Shown: positions 18,481 to 24,148 of the stretch, one piece after another
Position numbering within the stretch: the first letter of the stretch is position 1
How the letters are laid out: each line of letters starts with the position of its first letter
From: a candidate division WOR-3 bacterium
GTDB lineage: Bacteria > Hydrothermota > Tepidihabitantia > Tepidihabitantales > CAIPLT01
Assembly: GCA_026418155.1 (NCBI GenBank)
Contig: JAOABV010000009.1
Location: forward strand, 1 to 44,833
Reading direction: 5' to 3'
DNA: 44,833 nucleotides
Translations under genes and position numbers: made by a program
The notes under the pieces: model-generated
Database searches by the model: none
What the model saw: the letters and a program-made list of their open reading frames with translations, nothing else
What the model was told of the DNA's origin: nothing

Positions 18481-18852
18481 ATGCCGGTAAGAACTACTTT
18501 AAGAAGAGTGCAAAAGTTTAAGGCAAAGTATGACCCGGAAGTAATTCGCAATGCGGTTGAAAAACAATTGGATGCAATTATTGAACAGCAGACTTATGCT
18601 CAAACGCAACTGGAGAAAGTTGAAAACCTGACTAAAGTTATTTTAGGCCAAGAAGGTGTGCCTTCGCCATTGATTCCAGCCTATTTAAACTTTGCTCGGC
18701 AGGTTTGGCGGATTCGAAATAAATTTTCGGCTGAAACCTTAAAGATTGAAACCGATATCGCATTATATAAATGGGTAAGGCGTTCATTGCAAGAATCAGT
18801 CTTAATTCGGATTCGGGACCAAATCTTTACTCTTGAAGCACCTGCGTCATAA
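18481..18852 (+). CDS. Uncharacterised small helical cytoplasmic protein
   Basis: A 123-aa basic protein, predicted mostly helical, with no signal peptide or membrane segment; I do not recognise a family. It opens MPVRTTLRRVQKFKAKYDPE and has charged helices ending in a KWVRRSLQESVLIRIRDQIF region. I chose the ATG at 18481 because AAAGGCGGTGAT, almost the full anti-Shine-Dalgarno complement, ends about 5 nt upstream; a GTG at 18472 falls within that site. It has its own near-consensus promoter, so it is probably well expressed and monocistronic. Confidence 0.7.
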   Translation: MPVRTTLRRVQKFKAKYDPEVIRNAVEKQLDAIIEQQTYAQTQLEKVENLTKVILGQEGVPSPLIPAYLNFARQVWRIRNKFSAETLKIETDIALYKWVRRSLQESVLIRIRDQIFTLEAPAS

Positions 18853-19282
18853 GAGACTGTCGACATATCCAGAGTTATAGAGCCGATTAGTTTCTCTAAG
18901 TTTCAGTTTCTACCTGTTTCTATAGATATTCATTTTATAATATGCTTTTTTGTGTTTGATTTTTATTTTGTAAGGCCTGAAGGGTGTGATTGGTTGCCTA
19001 AAGGGCGAGCCGGTCGGCAAGCCGGGGGGCAGGCCGAGGGGCATACCCCTCGGCAACCCACCGGCTCGCTCAATCGACTGCCAAATCTATAGATTTTTAG
19101 ATTACCTTTTATATTACCCTTTGGTTTAACCTCTAAGTTATCAATAGGATAACAGGGTAAGTTGCCTAATATTTTGCCTACTATGTCGAGCAGACCAGCA
19201 GACAAAAATCTTTAGCAAGTCGGACCTACTTTCTTCTTTTCGGTTTTCCAATATTATATACTATACAGATCAATTACTTCCA
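18853..19282. other. Intergenic region with GC-rich repeat
   Basis: 430 bp between convergent genes. Apart from the GC-rich cruciform element at about 18990-19075, it is ordinary AT-rich sequence with no gene that I can support. Confidence 0.5.
19005..19069. repeat. GC-rich nested palindrome (REP/MITE-like), copy 1
   Basis: Outer arms GCGAGCCGGT (19005-19014) and ACCGGCTCGC (19060-19069) are perfect 10-bp inverted repeats. Inside is a perfect 9-bp hairpin GCCGAGGGG (19033-19041), loop CATA, CCCCTCGGC (19046-19054). Base composition is sharply unlike the surroundings. A 47-nt part matches 44787-44833 with about four differences, so this is a dispersed family. Confidence 0.85.
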
Positions 19283-19765
19283 TTACTTCCATATTATAAG
19301 AGTTCCACATATAAATTCTGCAAGAACTTTTCTTTCACCACTGAAAAAACCATATCGCGGATTTATAAATCCCATTGAAGGAACCTCACGCCATTCGCGT
19401 ATATACTCAATATTTATTACAGCATCGACGTTTCTTCTAAACGCTTCTTCTCTTAATGCTTCAATTGCCTCTTCTGGGGATATGTCTCCGAGTTCTGTTC
19501 CTAAACAACTTTTAACTACTTTTAATGGAATAGTGACTTCTCCAATGCCTTCATATTGATATGGGATAGCCTCACCTTTCATAATTAATTGGATATCTTG
19601 AGAAGACTGATGTTGGCGTCTCTCATATGATAATTTAATCGGGCGGTAATTGATTATTGGTTTTGGTGTACATTGTAATAAGAATATACAGAAAAAAGAA
19701 TAAATTATAGATTTTGTAAAAACAATTTTTTTATTTTGCTTTTTTCTAATTTCAAATATTTTCAT
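19283..19765 (-). CDS. Predicted lipoprotein, DUF4156/RcsF-like tail
   Basis: A 160-aa protein with a basic N-terminus, a hydrophobic core and a lipobox FLLQC, so likely a lipid-anchored envelope protein. The mature part contains EAIEALREEAFRRNVDAVINIEY, here in segments EAIEALREEA and NVDAVINIEY, a pattern seen in small lipoproteins such as RcsF/DUF4156, where an ALREEA helix precedes a xADAV strand. That match is weak. The ATG at 19765 is supported by AAGGAG 6 nt upstream. No partner gene is adjacent. Confidence 0.7.
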   Translation of the reverse strand: MKIFEIRKKQNKKIVFTKSIIYSFFCIFLLQCTPKPIINYRPIKLSYERRQHQSSQDIQLIMKGEAIPYQYEGIGEVTIPLKVVKSCLGTELGDISPEEAIEALREEAFRRNVDAVINIEYIREWREVPSMGFINPRYGFFSGERKVLAEFICGTLIIWK

Positions 19766-19906
19766 TGCTACTCCTTGTTGCTATATCTATTTTAATATAG
19801 ATTATAGATGAATAGATTACTCATTATTTCAATTCCTACCGTTTGTTGTCAAAATTATTTTTGATATTCGTAGAAACTCAGTAGCAAATCATTTGAAGTT
19901 TATTGT

Positions 19907-19991
19907 TTAACTAAACGATTCTTTAATTACTTCTTGCTTATCTTTTTTTAATGTAATCCGCAACATCATTCAAAATATTATTTAGCGTCCT
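19907..19991 (-). pseudogene. hicA-type toxin remnant (C-terminal piece, frameshifted)
   Basis: Immediately after the hicB-like stop, the minus strand reads RTLNNILNDVADYIKK, then after a one-base shift KDKQEVIKESFS and a stop. This resembles the C-terminal helix region of HicA-family mRNA interferases (GTL..IL.DVA.Y...). The N-terminal RNA-binding and catalytic-histidine part is absent. It appears joined to the truncated antitoxin by a deletion. Confidence 0.45.
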
Positions 19992-19994
19992 TTT

Positions 19995-20171
19995 TTATCG
20001 ATTAATACGCGGTAAATCTTTTTCATCAAAATGACATTTAACTGCATCAATTATCGATGTCTTCAATTCATCCAAAGAATCTGCCTCAGTAAAAATAGAG
20101 TAACCTAAAGCCCGTGCTTCATAACAACCTTCTTTTGACTCTTCAATTAAAAATATTATCTCTTTATCCAT
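19995..20171 (-). CDS. HicB-like antitoxin, truncated
   Basis: A 58-aa product with the sequence style of small HicB-type antitoxins (often misnamed 2-oxoisovalerate dehydrogenase): IIFLIEESKEG, YEARALGYSIFTEAD, LDELK and VKCHFDEKDLPR. Relatives continue for about 10 more residues after DLPR; here the frame ends at INR. A perfect AGGAGGTGA Shine-Dalgarno (20184-20176) lies 4 nt before the ATG, so it may still be translated. With the toxin destroyed it may be a relic or a solitary antitoxin. Confidence 0.7.
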   Translation of the reverse strand: MDKEIIFLIEESKEGCYEARALGYSIFTEADSLDELKTSIIDAVKCHFDEKDLPRINR

Positions 20172-20789
20172 TTAATCACCTCCTGATTTATTTATTTAAT
20201 ACTCATACAATTTTATGGTATTGATTAAAGTTTTATTGTTAATACTTGTAACACGAGTAATATTTGTAATATAATTAAGTATTTGCATTTTTCATAGATT
20301 CAATCTTTATAATTATTACAATCTCAATCGCTTGATTGTCAAGATTAATTTTTAAGCCTTCTGAAAAAGTGCCACTGACTGTTCTGCAGTACCGCAGACA
20401 TCACTCACTAAAAATACAGAAAGCCTGATACCCGATACAAGTATCCGAACCGGATACAGATTCTATTAATTTAATAACAAACATTTGTGATATGCACCAG
20501 TTTCTGGGTCGGTCAACAGCGAAGGAACAAAGTACTTGAGACCATTCTCCATCGTTTCACTCAGGTCAGGGAGATATCGGAAACAAGAGGCATTCTGAGC
20601 CTCGTGAAGAATCCTAACAGCGAAGAAACTCAATATTTGAGACCCTTTGACAAATTTAGAGTGATATAGTATGTCTATTTCAAGTTTATTTCGTGGTTAA
20701 AATTCATTATGAATTGAACACCAATTACACAAAGTTTAGCGATTGCAGTATTACGAATAATAATTTAAGAATAATTTGTGCGATTCGAC
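20172..20789. other. Accessory intergenic region with short repeats and hairpins
   Basis: 618 bp without a convincing gene. It contains a 7-bp hairpin GTATCCG-AAC-CGGATAC (20441-20457), a pair of related blocks beginning ACAGCGAAG at about 20515 and 20617, each followed by ...TTGAGACC, and two copies of TTCGTGGTTAAAATTC at about 20687 and 20790. A 60-codon open frame at 20487-20669 spans the blocks and is probably not a gene. Confidence 0.5.
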
Positions 20790-21482
20790 TTATTCGTGGT
20801 TAAAATTCCTACCGGAACAAATTTTAACACATACTCCACAGATATATTGTCCGACATATCCTTTTCGCTGAAATTCTTTTAACTTTTCAAAACACTTTAG
20901 ATGGTCAAAGGCTTCAGGTCTTTCTTTTATTGCCTGTGCCGGACATATCTCAAGACATTTATAACATTCTTGGCAGTTTTCCGATACTGGCATATCAGTT
21001 GGAAGGGGCATATTGGTTAGCACTGTTACTAAGCGAAATTGTGAACCATACTCGCGGTTAACTAAAAGATTATTTCTGCCAATCCAACCCAGTCCAGCAA
21101 AAAGACCAATCCTTTTATGAGAAAGATGCGCCCGCTGATTTTGCCAGTCAACAATCTGTGATGCCGGAATCGGTAAGGCTAAAAAATTGTTGCTTTCAAT
21201 AGATAGTGTAATCTTTAACGCAATCCGGTCTAATAATGCATTGACTTGACGATAATGGTGAAAATAAAGTTGAGTCGGATGGTCAACGATTTCTTCTAAA
21301 ACTGCTTTTGATAAGACAACACCAACACTGATGGCATATGAAAATTTTGCCAGCAGTGATTTTGCTAATATGAAATCATCGGTTTTAATTTTGCTTAAAT
21401 CAGCCACGCCAAATAATGACGCACCTTCTTTTAGGGCAAGTTCTTTTAGTGCAGAATATCTTTGTTGATTATCGATTGTCAT
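20790..21482 (-). CDS. QueG-like double [4Fe-4S] cluster protein
   Basis: About 230 aa. It resembles epoxyqueuosine-reductase-related ferredoxin proteins, with CQECYKCLEICP and, later, CFEKL plus CGVCVKIC, giving two [4Fe-4S] sites. The N-terminal half (ALKEGASLFGVADLS, FSYAISVGVVL, RIGLFAGLGWIGRNNLLV) matches the family, but it is shorter than true QueG and I do not see the complete cobalamin and catalytic aspartate region, so I withhold the gene name. I favour the ATG at 21482, preceded by AAAGGCGG; an ATG at 21548 would add 22 residues. The two candidate starts open with near-duplicate words (MTADNQRY, MTIDNQQRY). Confidence 0.75.
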   Translation of the reverse strand: MTIDNQQRYSALKELALKEGASLFGVADLSKIKTDDFILAKSLLAKFSYAISVGVVLSKAVLEEIVDHPTQLYFHHYRQVNALLDRIALKITLSIESNNFLALPIPASQIVDWQNQRAHLSHKRIGLFAGLGWIGRNNLLVNREYGSQFRLVTVLTNMPLPTDMPVSENCQECYKCLEICPAQAIKERPEAFDHLKCFEKLKEFQRKGYVGQYICGVCVKICSGRNFNHE

Positions 21483-21568
21483 TATCCGCCTTTTATTTCC
21501 TTCCTTTTTGTTTTTGGGGATTAAATATCGCTGATTATCGGCAGTCATATTTTAAAAATGACTTTCCT

Positions 21569-21682
21569 TTAAGTGACTCTATTATTTCTAATTTTTCTCA
21601 AACCAGCAATTCTAAAGAATATATTATCTTCTTTTAATGCGACTTGTTTAACTTCTAAATCTCGTTGATGATTATTTTTCAT
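21569..21682 (-). CDS. Possible 37-residue small protein overlapping mnmG stop
   Basis: A 37-codon frame whose ATG lies 11 nt inside the end of mnmG, so translation could be coupled. The sequence looks protein-like (QRDLEVKQVALKEDN, FFRIAGLRKIRNN) and is richer in charged residues than random AT-rich frames here. It could be the end of a lost gene, or a small basic protein. No family is recognised. Confidence 0.3.
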   Translation of the reverse strand: MKNNHQRDLEVKQVALKEDNIFFRIAGLRKIRNNRVT

Positions 21683-23588
21683 TTTTGATATTTGATTTTT
21701 GGTCTTTCTTTAAGTGGACCATTAAAGCAAATATTGCTGAGGGGGTCACGCCAGGAATTCTTTGCGCTTGGCCAAGATTATCCGGCTTAAATTTAGTTAG
21801 TTTTTCTTTTATTTCATTAGATAAACCATGGACAGTTCGAAAATCGAGACTGCTCGGAATTTTGATATTCTCCAATTCGTTAAATTTTTCAATGTCATTT
21901 AAGGTTCTCTCAATATATCCTTTATATTTCACTTCAATTTCAATGTTCCAAATTAAAGAGGTGTCTTTTAATAAGGGAATATTTGCTGGGGAAATGATTT
22001 CTGCAAGATGCGAATAACTTATTTCAGGTCTTCTTAATAATTCTTCTAAAGTAACCGAATACCTCAGGGGAGCAGTATTAAATTGTTTAAGTTTCCTATT
22101 AATTTTATCAGATGGTGAGATACGGGTTCGCTTCAACCAATCTAAGGTTTCGTTAATCTTTTTCTGTTTTTGTAAAACTTTTTTATAGTATTTATAAGGA
22201 ATCAAACCAAGTTGATAACCTTTGGGTGTTAATCTTAAATCGGCATTATCTTCGCGTAAAAGTAGTCGATATTCAACTCGGGAAGTAAACATTCGATAAG
22301 GTTCATTCGTGCCTTTAGTAATTAAATCATCAATCATTACACCAATATAAGCATCAGCCCGGGTCAAAATAAATTCGGGTTTTTCTTGGGCTTTTAATGC
22401 CGCATTAATACCGGCAATCAAGCCTTGAGCACCAGCTTCTTCATAACCAGTTGTGCCATTAATCTGACCAGCAAAAAATAAGTTCTCATATAGTCTTGTT
22501 TCTAAAGTTGGCTTTAATTGTGTTGGGTCAGAATAATCGTGTTCAATGGCATATCCTGGTCTTAAAATTTCAACCTCTTCCAATCCTTTAATACTTCGTA
22601 ACATCTTAATCTGAATATCTAAAGGTAGGCTAGTCGAAATACCATTAGGATAATATTCAATTGTATTTAATCCTTCGGGTTCAATAAAAATTTGATGTCG
22701 GTCTCGTTCAGGAAACTTTACAATCTTATCTTCAATTGATGGACAATATCTGACACCAGTTCCTTTGATAATTCCAGTATATAATGGCGAGCGATTAAGG
22801 CCAGATTTTATAATTTGATGGGTTTTGGGATTAGTATAAGTGATATAACAAGGACGATAATTTTTGACTTTCTTCTTGGTCCAGAATGAGAAAGGAATTG
22901 GTGGTTCATCGCCATATTGTGGTTCTAATTTAGCAAAATCAATTGTTCTGCCATCAAGTCGAGCCGGAGTCCCGGTTTTGAATCGGCCCATTGCAAAACC
23001 GAGTTCTTTTAAGTTTTGACTCAATTCGTTTGCCGGATATTCGCCTAATCTGCCTGAAGGAAAATTGACTAAGCCAATATGGATGAGACCTGATAAAAAA
23101 GTGCCTGGGGCAAGCACAATAGCTTTGGCATAAAACTTTTCACCAATTGTCGTTTCCACGCCAATTGCGATATTGCCTTTTACTAAAATTTTGCACACCG
23201 TGCCAGTATGAAGCAATAGATTTTGTTGTTGTTCTAACACTTCACGCATATAAGTCTTATAAAGTTGTCGGTCAGTTTGAGCTCGGGACGAATGCACTGC
23301 CTGACCTTTTTTAGTATTAAGTTGTCGATATTGAATTGCACTGCGGTCAGTATTTTTTCCCATCTCGCCACCAAGGGCATCAAGTTCTTTTACTAATTGG
23401 CCTTTACCAATGCCACCGATTGCGGGATTGCATGACATCAGTCCAATTGTATCAATATTCATTGTAATGAGCAAAGTTAAAGAACCGATTCGTGATGAGG
23501 CTAAAGCGGCTTCAATACCCGCATGACCACCGCCAACAACAATCACATCATATTTTCCACTATTTGGTGTAATGATATTATTCCGCAT
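21672..23588 (-). CDS. mnmG: tRNA uridine-5-carboxymethylaminomethyl modification enzyme, FAD subunit
   Basis: With MnmE (not in the window), installs the cmnm5 group at the wobble uridine of several tRNAs. At 638 aa it has the family length. Features: FAD-binding GGGHAGIEAA (from residue 19), CNPAIGGIGKGQLVKE, GTFLSG, and the second FAD segment NLFFAGQINGTTGYEEAGAQG. The last residues (KSNIKNEK) are low-complexity. The ATG at 23588 sits 8 nt after a -10 box, so the mRNA is predicted leaderless. No Shine-Dalgarno is present. Confidence 0.97.
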   Translation of the reverse strand: MRNNIITPNSGKYDVIVVGGGHAGIEAALASSRIGSLTLLITMNIDTIGLMSCNPAIGGIGKGQLVKELDALGGEMGKNTDRSAIQYRQLNTKKGQAVHSSRAQTDRQLYKTYMREVLEQQQNLLLHTGTVCKILVKGNIAIGVETTIGEKFYAKAIVLAPGTFLSGLIHIGLVNFPSGRLGEYPANELSQNLKELGFAMGRFKTGTPARLDGRTIDFAKLEPQYGDEPPIPFSFWTKKKVKNYRPCYITYTNPKTHQIIKSGLNRSPLYTGIIKGTGVRYCPSIEDKIVKFPERDRHQIFIEPEGLNTIEYYPNGISTSLPLDIQIKMLRSIKGLEEVEILRPGYAIEHDYSDPTQLKPTLETRLYENLFFAGQINGTTGYEEAGAQGLIAGINAALKAQEKPEFILTRADAYIGVMIDDLITKGTNEPYRMFTSRVEYRLLLREDNADLRLTPKGYQLGLIPYKYYKKVLQKQKKINETLDWLKRTRISPSDKINRKLKQFNTAPLRYSVTLEELLRRPEISYSHLAEIISPANIPLLKDTSLIWNIEIEVKYKGYIERTLNDIEKFNELENIKIPSSLDFRTVHGLSNEIKEKLTKFKPDNLGQAQRIPGVTPSAIFALMVHLKKDQKSNIKNEK

Positions 23589-23596
23589 TGTATGAT

Positions 23597-23625
23597 ATTT
23601 TATAATCTAAAAAATCAAATGTCAA
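23597..23625 (-). promoter_or_regulatory. mnmG promoter, leaderless type
   Basis: Minus strand: TTGACA (23625-23620), 17-bp spacer, TAAAAT (23602-23597), 8 nt to the ATG at 23588. Confidence 0.75.
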
Positions 23626-23751
23626 TTAAATACTCATTGAGACGAACTCTAAAAAAGTTAATTTTGTTATTAGTTGTAATTAGTGAAGTGTTTCGAAGTG
23701 GTTATTTAAATGTTATGTACCTACTTTATACTCATTATTAAAAATAAAAGT

Positions 23752-23801
23752 AGTTTCTCCGTTTTTACCAAAGCCCGATTTTATCAAGATTCGAGATGTT
23801 T
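23752..23801 (-). pseudogene. 50-bp fragment of a DUF4175-like gene paralogue
   Basis: 43 of 50 bases match 8745-8794 within the intact DUF4175-like gene. Translated in the same frame it reads TSRILIKSGFGKNGE, against TSRILVKSSFGKNED there. Several of the differences are conservative at the protein level, suggesting the fragment derives from a once-functional paralogue rather than a very recent copy. Flanks do not match. Confidence 0.6.
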
Positions 23802-23858
23802 ATAAAGAGAGTTTAAGAAATAACAATTTTGAATAGATTTAATAAATACGGAACAGGT

Positions 23859-24137
23859 TTAACGGAAGGCGTTGACTAATAAATAAATAATCCCGATAAC
23901 TGCAGTGATTACCCAAAGAAAGTCTTCAATCGTCCGAAATTGCCAGGGTTGCTCAAAAAACGATTTGGTGCGTTTGCCAAAAAAGAAAAGAATATAAAGC
24001 AGAATCGCAATTAACCAACCGAGTGCTTGATTAATATTCTTAATCTTAAATGCAAAGGATAAGAAAAATATAAGGACGATGATTTTAATTATTATATATA
24101 GCACTTGTCTTGACTTTTTCTCTTTTATTTCATCCAT
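23859..24137 (-). CDS. Small three-helix membrane protein
   Basis: A 92-aa protein with a charged N-terminus (MDEIKEKKSRQ), three hydrophobic segments (about 12-28, 35-52, 72-88) and a basic loop (FFGKRTKSFF). No family recognised. AGGGGTGAT, overlapping the stop of the HEAT-repeat gene, lies just before the ATG at 24137; a GTG at 24146 falls inside that site. It is the last gene of a three-gene operon. Confidence 0.6.
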   Translation of the reverse strand: MDEIKEKKSRQVLYIIIKIIVLIFFLSFAFKIKNINQALGWLIAILLYILFFFGKRTKSFFEQPWQFRTIEDFLWVITAVIGIIYLLVNAFR

Positions 24138-24148
24138 TATTATCACCC

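Noticed and set aside
18963-19205. 80-codon minus-strand gene over the GC-rich element
   Set aside because: Its Pro/Ala/Cys-rich peptide is just the translation of the palindromic repeat.
20487-20669. 60-codon plus-strand gene
   Set aside because: It is made of two related repeat blocks, has no ribosome site and no protein-like pattern.
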